Assembly: GCA_964345225.1 (NCBI GenBank)
Contig: CAYFQB010000016.1
Coordinates: 95,433 to 159,432 of the forward strand
DNA: 64,000 bases
From: CAYFQB01 sp964345225
Lineage (GTDB): Bacteria; Nitrospirota; Thermodesulfovibrionia; Thermodesulfovibrionales; UBA6898
Direction of reading: 5' to 3'
The notes beneath the pieces are model-generated. The model was not told where the DNA came from, searched no databases, and was given only the letters and a program-made list of their open reading frames with translations. This document shows positions 53,426 through 63,302 of the stretch, one piece after another (position 1 is the stretch's first letter; each line of letters opens with the position of its first letter). The position numbers and the translations under genes were made by a program.

Positions 53426-54259
53426 TTACCTTATCACTAACACCGGGCAGGGTGAATATTTGATAACACTTGCTGTTATACTTCCCATGAGAAGCTTTCT
53501 AAGTCCGGTCCTTCCATGGCTTCCCATAATTATGACATCAGAATTCTTCTCTTTTGCAAGCTCAACTATCTTTAAGTGTGCATCGCCCTCCTTGACATAA
53601 GTCTCCACTTTTAAACCTTCAGCCTCAGCACTCTTTCTAACTCTTTCGTTAATTGCCTTAGACTTCTCAATAAGCTTTTCAACTCTATCAGGAGCCTGTG
53701 CTAAAAACTCATCTGTTATATCTACCACAGAGATGACAATTAATTCTCCACCATGGGACTTTGCAAAATCTATTGCATACCTTGCTGCAGTCTCACTGTA
53801 TTTCGATCCGTCAGTACAGAGCATTATAGTTTTCCAGCCTACAGAAGCTCCTTCAGGAACCACAAGTACATCAATACCTGAATGACCTATAACCCTTCCT
53901 ACTACACTACTCATAACAGCTTTTTCCAAGACATTGATGCCATATCTGCCCATAACAATCAGGTCATATCCCTCTTCTGCGGTATCTATAATTGTATCTG
54001 AGGGTCGTCCTTTTCCAAGTAAAGACTCCATGGATACATCCTCTTCCTTTGCAATCTTCTCAATTCCGGAAAGTATATTCTGCCCTTCCTCTGTCTGTAT
54101 CCTTGTGGCCCTTCCTATCGGATCAGCCGTGGGTAAAATTGGAGTAAGAGCTGTTATACGGCTTTTATTTTCCCTGGCAATCTTGCATCCTTGACGGAAG
54201 GCGTTTTCACTTGATTCTGTACCGTCAACAGCAACAAGTATTTTCTCGTATTTTCTCAT
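53426..54259 (-). CDS. Tandem universal stress protein
   Basis: 277 residues, two UspA domains. First starts KILVAVDGTESSENAF; its loop is GRYGINVLEKAVMSSV (partly altered). Second starts TIMLCTDGSKYSE and keeps GSHGRTGLRKLLMGS, the full ATP motif. Single gene, divergent from nothing nearby; a TGGCATAAGGGTTTA sequence shortly upstream is only weakly sigma-54-like. Confidence 0.92.
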   Translation of the reverse strand: MRKYEKILVAVDGTESSENAFRQGCKIARENKSRITALTPILPTADPIGRATRIQTEEGQNILSGIEKIAKEEDVSMESLLGKGRPSDTIIDTAEEGYDLIVMGRYGINVLEKAVMSSVVGRVIGHSGIDVLVVPEGASVGWKTIMLCTDGSKYSETAARYAIDFAKSHGGELIVISVVDITDEFLAQAPDRVEKLIEKSKAINERVRKSAEAEGLKVETYVKEGDAHLKIVELAKEKNSDVIIMGSHGRTGLRKLLMGSITASVIKYSPCPVLVIR

Positions 54260-54425
54260 AATATTCTCCCCTTAAACCCTTATGCCATTTAATTCATCTG
54301 TCTTTAATTTCATTCTATATTATTAAAATATAAATATCCAATATTGCTCTTCAATACTTTTTAACCTAAAAATGCATTTTTCTGGTTAATCGATATATCA
54401 TTGTATTGACAATTTAAAGCCTATA

Positions 54426-54454
54426 CAGGGGATAGCCTGAACGGCCCTCCCCTG
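54426..54454. terminator. Hairpin downstream of the second TauE operon
   Basis: CAGGGGA (54426-54432) pairs with TCCCCTG (54448-54454). Followed on the plus strand by CTTTTC; on the minus strand, where the genes run, the T-run is poor. It may terminate transcription from the TauE/partner operon. Confidence 0.4.
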
Positions 54455-54516
54455 CTTTTCTGTACCATATTCATTTTATTTGCTCAAAATCCTCTGTCCG
54501 TTCGGTTTACTGTTAA

Positions 54517-54936
54517 TTAGTGCCCTTTTACTATACCCAACAAAGAGAAACCGATTAAAAACGCAACCCAGAGAGCCAATGCTACATAGCCGTAAACTCT
54601 ATCCTGCATAAATGCTACTGCTGCACCCAATAATCCCGGTATAGCCACACCACAGCCTAAAGCCAATCCAAACTGCGTAAAACCATCACCAGTGAAGAAT
54701 TTGCTCAGATAGAAATGCCCTCCGGGAAACTCTCCAGCTAATTCCTGCCAGATCGTGTGAGCGCTTTTGCCATCAAAAATAGCTGCAAAAAGGTAGTGCG
54801 GGTTTATTATATTGTTATCTACAGTTGCTATTGCTATTGTCGGCCCTACCATACATACTAACGCAGCCACAATAGTAGTCCAATAAACAATCTCCCCGTA
54901 AATAATTTGCGAACGCGGCATTCTAGGTTTTTCCAT
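54517..54936 (-). CDS. Small membrane protein, TauE partner (DUF1634-like)
   Basis: About 139 residues. Start ATG 54936, eight bases after AGGAGG (a GTG nine bases upstream is inside the site). Three or four membrane helices (about 13-38, 82-104, 112-132) and a soluble loop between the first two, ending GIVKGH. Same size, topology and neighbourhood as the protein at 34112-34522. It follows the TauE gene by 12 bp. Confidence 0.75.
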   Translation of the reverse strand: MEKPRMPRSQIIYGEIVYWTTIVAALVCMVGPTIAIATVDNNIINPHYLFAAIFDGKSAHTIWQELAGEFPGGHFYLSKFFTGDGFTQFGLALGCGVAIPGLLGAAVAFMQDRVYGYVALALWVAFLIGFSLLGIVKGH

Positions 54937-54948
54937 GGAATTCACCTC

Positions 54949-56040
54949 CTATTTTGTCTTTATATATTTATATATTGCACGACCAACTAAGGTCATTATG
55001 ATGATAAATACGGTTGCATTGACTGAGAAAGGAACCGGCCCGATAACTCCCATTACGTTCAATCCTTTTGCTAACAACCCGAAACTTGTGAAAAACATGA
55101 TACCGATTAATATAAGCCTTACAAAACCGGCTTTGACTTTAATCAGTATATGTGCTCCTACTATTCCCCCTAGTACCTGTCCAACCAGCCAAGGGGCAGC
55201 AAATAACGGAATTATGGCACCGGCTAACAGATACGGCCATACTGCTATGCAATCTCCCATTCCAAGCAGGACTCCACTATTTGCAGCAGCTACTTTAAGA
55301 GGTACTGCCATTATAAGGTTTTGTGCAGGGACAATTGCCCAGCCTGCTCCAAGGCCAAAGAAACCGGATAGCATCCCCACACCCATAATGGCAAGAAGAG
55401 TATAACCAGCCCTGGTTAGAGGATAATCTACAATTTTTTTAAGAGACTCTTCATAGTAAGGCAGAGAAAGTTTTAAAGACTTGGTAAATTTGTCCTCTTT
55501 CTTTACTTCTGGCCACTCTAATTTCTTACCACCGACAACAAAATATACAGCAAGTGCTGCAAGAATAGCTCCAAGACTCATCCTGACTATTCCTTCACCG
55601 GTTGCCCCAAGATATTTGGCAACAAATATTGCACCCTGAGCACCAGTAAAGGCACCTATCCCATAAGCAGCAGCACAGAATATGGAAATTCTTAAATTTG
55701 CAAGCCCTCGCCTCATGAACGGTCCTGTGGATACCAGACCACTAAACATGGCAACAATAAGACCGGTTGCCCTGACTATCAAACTGTCAATATTTGTGAA
55801 AGCCAGCATAATAGGAGTAAATAAAACCCCTCCACCAATACCGCCTATAACAGCAACCAAGGCAACAATAAAACTTAATAAAAAGAAACCGACTAGAATT
55901 CCGGTTATCTTAGCTGCTGACATACCACCTTCAGGGGTTTCTATACCGCTTGATATCAACGCCATACTTATAAATGACATTATAAGTACGGTAAGCATAA
56001 TGTTTATCTCCAGCCAAGGAGATTTAAGTAGTTTTTCCAT
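54949..56040 (-). CDS. TauE/SafE family exporter
   Basis: 363 residues, about nine membrane helices. Family motifs IGGIGGGVLFTPIML in the first half and GLGAGWAIVPAQNLIMAVPLKV in the second. Homologous along its length to the exporter at 33051-34040 (both keep the GLGAGWA pattern and a lysine-rich cytoplasmic loop with KSL near the middle). Exports sulfite- or sulfonate-type anions by family analogy. Precedes its small partner gene. A CCCTCC-complement ribosome site lies before the ATG. Confidence 0.9.
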   Translation of the reverse strand: MEKLLKSPWLEINIMLTVLIMSFISMALISSGIETPEGGMSAAKITGILVGFFLLSFIVALVAVIGGIGGGVLFTPIMLAFTNIDSLIVRATGLIVAMFSGLVSTGPFMRRGLANLRISIFCAAAYGIGAFTGAQGAIFVAKYLGATGEGIVRMSLGAILAALAVYFVVGGKKLEWPEVKKEDKFTKSLKLSLPYYEESLKKIVDYPLTRAGYTLLAIMGVGMLSGFFGLGAGWAIVPAQNLIMAVPLKVAAANSGVLLGMGDCIAVWPYLLAGAIIPLFAAPWLVGQVLGGIVGAHILIKVKAGFVRLILIGIMFFTSFGLLAKGLNVMGVIGPVPFSVNATVFIIIMTLVGRAIYKYIKTK

Positions 56041-56133
56041 GTGTTCCCTCCTTTTATTTTTAGTGAAGTGATATTTTTAATATTTAGATCTTTTTTACCT
56101 TATTCTTTAATACCCCCCCTTATTCCTTATTAA

Positions 56134-56754
56134 CTAATCCACAGCAAATATTTTATTGATGTTTTTCATCAATATCTTAATATCCATGGATCTTGGCAAC
56201 AGTGCATCAACACCCAGTCTTTCTTTTAATTCTTCATTTATTTTTACAGACTCTACAATCGCGGCTACTTTAATGCCCTCAAATTCTTCTGAATTTTTAA
56301 CAAGGTGGCATACCTCGCAGCTTTCTACAGTAGTACCTGCGTCAAGTATTAACAGATCAGGTTTAAAAACTAGCAGTTTCATCTTAACCATTGGTCCATA
56401 AGTACAGTAATCAACAATCAAATTGGCTTCGCTTGTGGGCTGCTCCAAAAACCTCATAAGGAACTTCAAGACTATCTCATCCTTCATCAAATTTTCTTCA
56501 AAGATAAAAAGAATTTTTCTAACCTTCACAGGTATTATTGACTCTGGAATAGTCATGTTGTGTCGGACTAAAAAATCTATTAGATCATCGAGATGAACCA
56601 TCGGTATATTGCCCTTATCCAGAGATACATTTAGCTCCTTCTTTTCTACCCAGTTATTAATCCTTTTAATGGGGGTATCACAGTAAATTGATATTTGCTC
56701 CAGACTCAAAAGACTATCTTTTCTTACAAAGTCTGTTTCTATATATTTTTCCAT
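56134..56754 (-). CDS. HTH-pseudoreceiver regulator
   Basis: 206 residues from ATG 56754, which follows AAAGGAAA; a frame from 56820 adds 22 residues without a site. N-terminal MerR/excisionase-like HTH (about 15-75; LLSLEQISIYCDTPIKRINNWV, HLDDLIDFLVRH). The C-terminal 120 residues resemble a receiver domain with a buried acidic LLILDAG but with no acidic cluster and no clear Lys, so it is probably not phosphorylated. Order is inverted relative to usual regulators. Divergent from the PAS kinase gene. Confidence 0.7.
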   Translation of the reverse strand: MEKYIETDFVRKDSLLSLEQISIYCDTPIKRINNWVEKKELNVSLDKGNIPMVHLDDLIDFLVRHNMTIPESIIPVKVRKILFIFEENLMKDEIVLKFLMRFLEQPTSEANLIVDYCTYGPMVKMKLLVFKPDLLILDAGTTVESCEVCHLVKNSEEFEGIKVAAIVESVKINEELKERLGVDALLPRSMDIKILMKNINKIFAVD

Positions 56755-57049
56755 TCGATTTCCTTTCATAACTTTATATTTGCAACCTTTATACCTTTTC
56801 AAAATAATTATTATTTTCAAATAATATTTTATTTAAATTACAAGCACTTAGAGATTTATCTTCATATAAAACTTTATAACAATTTAGAAAATTCTTTGAG
56901 TATATTTGGTAACATTTTTTGGTATTTCTATATTTTTATTGGTTTTTTATATTGTTTTTTATGTCACTTTTGGGTAACATATAAAATTAATTTGGGAATT
57001 TTAAAGGACATTTATCAAAAACACATTTTTCGGGTTAAAAGGTGATAAC
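56755..57049. other. AT-rich divergent intergenic region
   Basis: 295 bp between the HTH-pseudoreceiver and PAS-kinase genes. Very AT-rich with long T runs; no ORF, palindrome or promoter that I would call. The kinase end carries AAAGGTGATAAC as a ribosome site. Confidence 0.5.
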
Positions 57050-58276
57050 TTGAAAAATAGAAAGACAAACAAAAAATCTGAGAAAAACTCAGCCCCCCTT
57101 TTCGAAAAACAGGAGAAAGAAATTGCTGTTATGATATCAATAAATAATGAGGAAATCATAAGTGAAAAAACCTTTTCCGATAAATTAATAGACAGCCTAT
57201 TTGATATATTAGTAGTGCTGGACAATAACATGGACGTTATCAAAACCAATGCAGAATTCACAAAAAATCTCGGTTATAAAATAGACGTCAACAAGAGACT
57301 ATCACTTTATCAATTAGTTCCTCAAAATAGATTCGAAGAAATAAAACAGCTCATACAATCAGGAGAATTTAAAAATTACGAAACAGAATTAATAGCAAAA
57401 AATGGCAGAAGATTTCTTGCATGCATTAATGGTTCTGTGATCTCAAACGAAAAGAAAGGCAAAAAGATGCACCTTCTGCTCGCAAAAGACAAGACCGAAG
57501 TCTACGAAATGATGTCAAGGGTAAGGGAATCACAGAGACAGTTAATCCATTCAGGAAGGCTTGCAAGCCTTGGTGAAATGGCTGCAGGTATTGCACACGA
57601 ACTAACCCAGCCATTGAATGCAATCCTTCTTTTTGCCAGAAATAGTCTTAAAAGTCTCTCTCATAATAAGATAAAAAATGATCTTATCGAGGAGAACTTG
57701 ACTTTTATTATTGACAGGGTAAAAAAGGCAAATTCAATTATTAAGAGCCTTAAGAGCTTTGCCAGAAAGACCGAAGATGAAAAAATTTTTATTGATATCA
57801 ATTCCATTATAAAGAACGTCCTGAAATTTCTTGAAGCCCAGCTCGAGCTGTCTGACGTAAAAGTAGAGCTATATATTGCTGACAATATACCTTTAGTTAT
57901 GGCTAATAATGTCAGGATTGAACAGGTTTTCCTGAACATAATTCAGAATGCTCTTCAGGCTATGAGTAAAGTCGATAATCCTAAATTAATAATCAGTACT
58001 GCTCAGGAAGAACATTTTGATCCTGACAATCTGAAAAATCAGACTTATGTAGTTACTAGCATAAGAGACAACGGAGTAGGGATGACAGAAGACGTTAAGG
58101 CTAGAATCTTCGACCCTTTCTTCACAACGAGAGAGGTTGGTTCAGGAATGGGACTCGGCCTTTCAATTGTCGACCGTATTATACGTGATCACTCTGGACA
58201 TATCAAGGTAACAAGCAATCCCGGGCATAGTTCATGTTTTTCAATATTTTTACCATCTACTGGAATGAGGCAATAG
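57050..58276 (+). CDS. Soluble PAS sensor histidine kinase
   Basis: 408 residues, no membrane helices. A PAS domain (about 45-155; VVLDNNMDVIKTNAEF), HisKA with AAGIAHELTQPLNAIL, HATPase with NIIQNALQAM, DNGVGMT and GSGMGLGLSIV. Likely cytoplasmic redox or ligand sensing. Start TTG 57050 backed by AAAGGTG; the next gene, a sigma-54 regulator, begins one base after the stop, so they form a pair. Confidence 0.94.
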   Translation: MKNRKTNKKSEKNSAPLFEKQEKEIAVMISINNEEIISEKTFSDKLIDSLFDILVVLDNNMDVIKTNAEFTKNLGYKIDVNKRLSLYQLVPQNRFEEIKQLIQSGEFKNYETELIAKNGRRFLACINGSVISNEKKGKKMHLLLAKDKTEVYEMMSRVRESQRQLIHSGRLASLGEMAAGIAHELTQPLNAILLFARNSLKSLSHNKIKNDLIEENLTFIIDRVKKANSIIKSLKSFARKTEDEKIFIDINSIIKNVLKFLEAQLELSDVKVELYIADNIPLVMANNVRIEQVFLNIIQNALQAMSKVDNPKLIISTAQEEHFDPDNLKNQTYVVTSIRDNGVGMTEDVKARIFDPFFTTREVGSGMGLGLSIVDRIIRDHSGHIKVTSNPGHSSCFSIFLPSTGMRQ

Positions 58277-58277
58277 A

Positions 58278-59687
58278 ATGTTAATCAACCAGAATAAAGA
58301 CTCTGATAAATCAGGAAAAGTAATTGTAATAGATGATGATACATATATCCTGATGGCAATCAAGCAAACACTGTCCATGCATAATTATGAAGTGGATACT
58401 TTTGATAAGCCTATTGAAGCATTGAATCAAATAGATTCCGGTAACTATCACGCCGTTATTGCTGATGTCAAAATGCCTAAAATGAACGGACTGGAACTTC
58501 TTAAACGAGTCCGCGAGATAAATCCCGAATTGCCCGTAATAATTATAACAGGACATGGTGATATCCCGATGGCAGTTACTGCTTTAAAAGAAGGAGCCTA
58601 TGATTTCTTGGAAAAACCAGTAGACGACAGCGTACTTACAGCTTCCCTTAAAAGGGCTGCCGAGAAAATGATTCTCTTAAATAAGAACCGTCAATTATCT
58701 AATTTGCTTGAAGAGGGGAAGGAAGGACGCTCCAAATTCCATAATATTGTTGGATTTAACAAGAGGATGCAGGACATATATAACATAATTGAATCAGTAG
58801 CAAAAGAAGATTATCCTGTTTTAATAACAGGAGAAACAGGTACAGGAAAAGAACTTATTGCAAAAGCAATACACGATCTTTCTTTTTTCGGTTCAGAAAA
58901 ATTTATACCGATTAATATGGGTGCCATTCCTGAAAGTATGCTGGAATCCGAACTTTTCGGTCATGAGGCAGGGGCATTCACCGGTGCAACCGGACGCTAT
59001 ACAGGTAAGTTTGAATACGCAGGCAGGGGCACTATTTTTCTCGATGAAATCTGCAGTATGCCTCTGAATCTTCAGGTTAAGCTTCTACGTGTTATAGAGG
59101 AAAAAAGGCTTCAGCGTCTTGGAAGCAACGAATTTATACCTGTTAATGCAAAGATTATTGTTGCATCAAACAGGGATCTGAAAAAAGAAATAGACAAGGG
59201 AAACTTCAGGGCTGACCTCTATTTTCGTCTGAATGTTATTCCTGTAGAAGTCCCCCCTCTAAGAGACCGCAATGAGGATATCCCCCTGCTGGCAAAACAT
59301 TTTATCGATGAATTCAATAAGTCCCATGAACAGAAAATACATACAATTGACGATAACATGTTAAGATGGATGCTGACATACGACTGGCCGGGCAATGTCA
59401 GGGAGCTTGAGAATTTTATTAAACAGTTGTGTTTGCTGAAAAATAATCCACAAATTACCAGCGGCATCAAAAACAATATAGATATAACAAAAAGAGGAAA
59501 AACTGCTTATAGCCCGTTAAAAGAATTTATCGAATCTGCAGAAAAGGAGTATATAATCAATGTGCTGCGTCATAATAATGGACAAATTAACCCTTCAAGC
59601 ATCAGTCTCGGAATATCAAGAAAGTCACTTTACGAAAAGATGAAAAAGTACAATATCTCAAAAGAAGAATTTAAAAATTCAAAGTAA
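58278..59687 (+). CDS. Sigma-54-dependent NtrC-family response regulator
   Basis: 469 residues. Receiver (12-128; D20/D21, phosphoacceptor D63 in IADVKMPK, K in LEKPV), AAA+ domain (GETGTGKE, GAFTGA, GTIFLDEI) and Fis-type HTH (SISLGISRKSLYEKMKKYN). Partner of the PAS kinase immediately upstream. Target genes are unknown; transcription continues to a short convergent gap before trkH. Confidence 0.95.
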   Translation: MLINQNKDSDKSGKVIVIDDDTYILMAIKQTLSMHNYEVDTFDKPIEALNQIDSGNYHAVIADVKMPKMNGLELLKRVREINPELPVIIITGHGDIPMAVTALKEGAYDFLEKPVDDSVLTASLKRAAEKMILLNKNRQLSNLLEEGKEGRSKFHNIVGFNKRMQDIYNIIESVAKEDYPVLITGETGTGKELIAKAIHDLSFFGSEKFIPINMGAIPESMLESELFGHEAGAFTGATGRYTGKFEYAGRGTIFLDEICSMPLNLQVKLLRVIEEKRLQRLGSNEFIPVNAKIIVASNRDLKKEIDKGNFRADLYFRLNVIPVEVPPLRDRNEDIPLLAKHFIDEFNKSHEQKIHTIDDNMLRWMLTYDWPGNVRELENFIKQLCLLKNNPQITSGIKNNIDITKRGKTAYSPLKEFIESAEKEYIINVLRHNNGQINPSSISLGISRKSLYEKMKKYNISKEEFKNSK

Positions 59688-59750
59688 TCCCACCCTTAAA
59701 AAGAACAAAGTCCTTCACGGGGTAATCCCCAAGCAAATATTTTTATAGGG

Positions 59751-61199
59751 TTATTTTTTCCAGAAATTGGGGGCCAGAAGTATCAGAACCGTATATATTT
59801 CAAGCCTTCCTGTGAGCATACAGAATGCAAGTATCCATTTCCCCGCATATGGAATTAAAGCATAGTTCTCGGAAGGACCTGCATCGCCAAATGCCGGGCC
59901 AACATTACACATCGCAGAGATAACTGTTGTTGCAGAAGTTGCAATATCATTTCCGATTGCAGTCATGCAAATAGTTGCAATTACACATACAGATATAAAA
60001 AGGAACAGAAATCCCCAGATACTTCCCAGTATTTCCTTTGTCAGAAATTTTTCGTCAAGTTTTAGAGTTGTTACAGCATGGGGATGTATTAATTGATAAA
60101 TTTCTCTGAATCCCTGTTTGAGCATGAGAAGTATTCGTACTTGTTTTATACCCCCACCAGTTGAACCGATCATTCCTCCAAAAAACATCAATATCGCAAG
60201 TAATAACTGTGCAAACGGTGACCAGCCTTCATAATCTGCAGTTACATATCCGGTTGTTGTCATAATGGAGGTTACCTGAAATACGGAATACCTGAGAGAA
60301 TCAACAAGGGATTCGTATGAAGATCTCCAGAGGTTAAAGGTTATCATAATTACTGCAATTGATGTGATGCATATATAGAACTTAAATTCACTGCTTTTCC
60401 AGAAATTTAAAGTTTTCCCCCTGAAAAGATAAAAATAAAGTGAATAATTAACTCCTGCAAGAAACATAAAAACGCTTGATGTCATTTCGATAAAAGGGCT
60501 TTGGAAATGTGCGATGCTTGCATTTTTCGTTGAAAAGCCTCCTGTTGCCATGGTTGTAAATGCATGGCAGAGGGCATTGTATGAGTCCATTCCCCCAGTA
60601 ATATAGAGTGCCGTTGCAATGGATGTAAGACCCACATAGATAAACCAGAGTGATTTTGCTGTATCAATAATCCTTGGCTGTAACTTATCAACACTGATCT
60701 CAGGAACTTCTGCCTTAAAAAGCTGCATCCCGCCTGTCCCCAACATAGGCAATATAGCAAGTGCAAACAGTATGATGCCCATGCCACCAATCCATTGAGT
60801 TAGACTCCTCCAGAACAATATCCCCATCGAAACTGACTCTATATCCTTTAAGACAGTGGAACCAGTTGTTGTAAATCCAGCCATTGATTCAAAAAATGCA
60901 TCGGTGAAAGAATAGAATGTTCCTGTGAGCATATATGGAATGGTCCCAAAAAGTGCAACTGTCATCCAGCTAAAGGTTACAACAATGAAAGCACCCCTAT
61001 GTCTTAGTTCATCTTTTCTATGTTTCCATGTTAAAGAATATAATACAGCGCCTGACGAGAGGGTTATCAGAAAAGATATGGCAAGGGGGATAGTGTCCGG
61101 CTGCTCATATATAAAAGAGACAATAACTGGAAAAATCATGAAGCAGGATATGAATATAATAACGATTCCAATAATATTTACTGTTAATTTATAATTCAT
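59751..61199 (-). CDS. trkH: TrkH-family potassium uptake membrane protein
   Basis: 482 residues, four pore-loop modules as in Trk/Ktr: TTGSTVL, MATGGFST, TTTGYVTA and ISAMCNVGPAFGD with the selectivity-filter glycines. Transports K+ with gating by a cytoplasmic TrkA ring. trkA lies 86 bp upstream in the same direction. Confidence 0.95.
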   Translation of the reverse strand: MNYKLTVNIIGIVIIFISCFMIFPVIVSFIYEQPDTIPLAISFLITLSSGAVLYSLTWKHRKDELRHRGAFIVVTFSWMTVALFGTIPYMLTGTFYSFTDAFFESMAGFTTTGSTVLKDIESVSMGILFWRSLTQWIGGMGIILFALAILPMLGTGGMQLFKAEVPEISVDKLQPRIIDTAKSLWFIYVGLTSIATALYITGGMDSYNALCHAFTTMATGGFSTKNASIAHFQSPFIEMTSSVFMFLAGVNYSLYFYLFRGKTLNFWKSSEFKFYICITSIAVIMITFNLWRSSYESLVDSLRYSVFQVTSIMTTTGYVTADYEGWSPFAQLLLAILMFFGGMIGSTGGGIKQVRILLMLKQGFREIYQLIHPHAVTTLKLDEKFLTKEILGSIWGFLFLFISVCVIATICMTAIGNDIATSATTVISAMCNVGPAFGDAGPSENYALIPYAGKWILAFCMLTGRLEIYTVLILLAPNFWKK

Positions 61200-61285
61200 T
61201 CTGATTTCTATGAAACTATTTATAAAAAGATATCAGACCTTATAATTTCAAATCCCGAAAACAATTTCTTGTCCGCCGCCTGCCT

Positions 61286-62626
61286 TTACATCAAAATCTT
61301 CTCTACCTCTTTGATTGACTCTCTAAGGGTAAAGATAATCAGCTTATCGCCTGATTTAATCATATCCGGCCCTGAAGGGATAATTATTTCTTGATCTCTG
61401 ATGATTGCGCCTATATTCGATGCCTTTGGAAGCTTTGCTTTTTTAAGAGTCTTTCCTACCAGTTGAGAGGACTTGCCAACCCTTGCTTCTATTACTTCGG
61501 CCTTTCCTTCGGCTATGGTAGTCAGAGAAAGGATATCACCTCTTCTTACATAGCGCAGGATGGAACTTGCTGTTATTATTCTTGGACTTAAGACAGCCTG
61601 TAGCCCGAGACTGTTGGCAACAGGTATATAATCTGATCTGTTTACAATGGCTATAGTCTTCTTGACTCCCAATTTTTTTGCAAGAAGAGATGCCATTATA
61701 TTCAATTCGTCATTATTAGATACAGCAACAAAAAAATCCTTGTCACCGATATTCTCTTCAAGAAGCAATTTCTGATCAGATCCATCTCCATGTAGAATCA
61801 AGGCCTTTTTCAGCCTTTTACTAAGATATTTGCACCTCTCTGAATCCTCCTCTATTATCGTTACATCTGACTTAAGCTCCATTGCTGATGATATGTAGTA
61901 CCCTATCCTTCCGCCACCCAGCAGCATGATCCTCTTTGCAGGTTTTGCTGATATATCAAGGAGTGCCAATGCATCTGCAACCTCCCACTTTTTGATCGGC
62001 ATATAGATGATATCATTTTTATTAATAACATCCTTGCCGGAAGGAACTATTATATGGTCCTCCCTTTCAATTAATCCAACTAGAAACTTTTTCTCTGTAG
62101 AAGTGCCGAGTTCCTCCAGGGATTTTCCTACTAACGGTGATTCATCTAACATCTTAAATCCAATGACTTTAATGACTCCCCCCTCGAAATCCTCTACATC
62201 TGTTGCAAATGGCGTCTCTAGAAGCCTTATAATTGCATTAGCAGCCTCAAGTTCGGGATTAATTGCGGGATTAATATCAAGGTTTCCCTCACTTAGAAGT
62301 TTTTCATTGTGAAAATATTCGGGGTTCCTTATCCTTGCAATCTTGCGTGGAATATTAAACATCGCCTTTGCAAGGAGGCAGGAAATCATGTTGGTCTCGT
62401 CGCTATTGGTAACTGCAAGCAGAATATCTGCCTTGTCTGCACCGGCATCTTTCAGGGCAGAAGGGTCTCCACCTTCAGCCTCTATCACGGCAATGTCAAG
62501 TTCGTTGCTGATCCTTGTTAATTTGTCCTTGTCCCTGTCAATAACAACTACATCGATAAATTCATGAACAAGGATTTTAGCTATCTGGTACCCTACTTCA
62601 CCGGCACCTACTATTAATACTCGCAT
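61286..62626 (-). CDS. trkA: TrkA potassium uptake regulator
   Basis: 446 residues, two TrkA-N/TrkA-C units. Rossmann motifs VGAGEVGYQIAKIL (residues 5-18) and LLGGGRIGYYIS, each followed by a TrkA-C domain. Binds NAD(H)/nucleotides and gates TrkH, encoded next. Start at ATG 62626. Confidence 0.96.
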   Translation of the reverse strand: MRVLIVGAGEVGYQIAKILVHEFIDVVVIDRDKDKLTRISNELDIAVIEAEGGDPSALKDAGADKADILLAVTNSDETNMISCLLAKAMFNIPRKIARIRNPEYFHNEKLLSEGNLDINPAINPELEAANAIIRLLETPFATDVEDFEGGVIKVIGFKMLDESPLVGKSLEELGTSTEKKFLVGLIEREDHIIVPSGKDVINKNDIIYMPIKKWEVADALALLDISAKPAKRIMLLGGGRIGYYISSAMELKSDVTIIEEDSERCKYLSKRLKKALILHGDGSDQKLLLEENIGDKDFFVAVSNNDELNIMASLLAKKLGVKKTIAIVNRSDYIPVANSLGLQAVLSPRIITASSILRYVRRGDILSLTTIAEGKAEVIEARVGKSSQLVGKTLKKAKLPKASNIGAIIRDQEIIIPSGPDMIKSGDKLIIFTLRESIKEVEKILM

Positions 62627-62722
62627 GCAGAATTATATCATAACTATAATTTAGTAAACAGACTTTCTTATCTCACCTGGCATAACAAAATCTATCCATA
62701 CAAACAGATAGCTGAAATTATA

Positions 62723-63205
62723 TTAAAATGACTTCCATACTCCTATGCCAAGATGAACAGGTATGCCTTGACTCGGTGAAATCAGATGAAGCTCTATGTT
62801 CTTTATCAATAGATATGAGTATTGTATCTCACCGAGTGACTGTACTTTCTTCCCCATAACCTCACCTGCTACTGTCAATTCACGTCCCTTGGAGTAAACT
62901 GCGGTATCTATAAGCCCTTTATGAAAGACAATAAATCTGCCGTAAGATGTATCCCTGTCACTTGGCTTGCCACGATAATCCAGGGGGTTCTGTACTACCT
63001 CGATATACGCCCCTTCTTCGGTATTTTTAACATCTACAATAAATCCTCCCAGAATTACGGTTTTCCCAATATAAGCATCAGGGTTTTTAAAAAGCATGGC
63101 TGGCGATATATCTTCATCAACCCTTGCCCTTACCTGTTCTGATACAACATGTGCACAGCTGGAAAGAAAAGAAATTATAAATAAAGTTAAAATCAACCGT
63201 TTCAT
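62723..63205 (-). CDS. Slp-family outer-membrane lipoprotein
   Basis: About 160 residues. Start ATG 63205 gives a lipoprotein signal peptide with lipobox LSSC (MKRLILTLFIISFLSSC); the longer frame from 63250 would bury it. The rest matches the Slp beta-barrel-like family (NPDAYIGKTVILGGFI, YIEVVQNPLDYRGKP, YGRFIVFHKGLID). Slp proteins are starvation- or acid-induced in enterics; function is unproven here. Confidence 0.85.
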   Translation of the reverse strand: MKRLILTLFIISFLSSCAHVVSEQVRARVDEDISPAMLFKNPDAYIGKTVILGGFIVDVKNTEEGAYIEVVQNPLDYRGKPSDRDTSYGRFIVFHKGLIDTAVYSKGRELTVAGEVMGKKVQSLGEIQYSYLLIKNIELHLISPSQGIPVHLGIGVWKSF

Positions 63206-63302
63206 ATTACAATTATACCTTATTACTGATCTTACCTCCAGATACAACAAAACACAGTTAACTAAACAAAATAACTTTCATCAATGAAGATTTGAGCCCC
63301 TT

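Noticed and set aside
54260..54300. Sigma-54 promoter before the Usp at 53426
   Set aside because: TGGCATAAGGGTTTA lacks the -12 GC and lies too close to the start codon.
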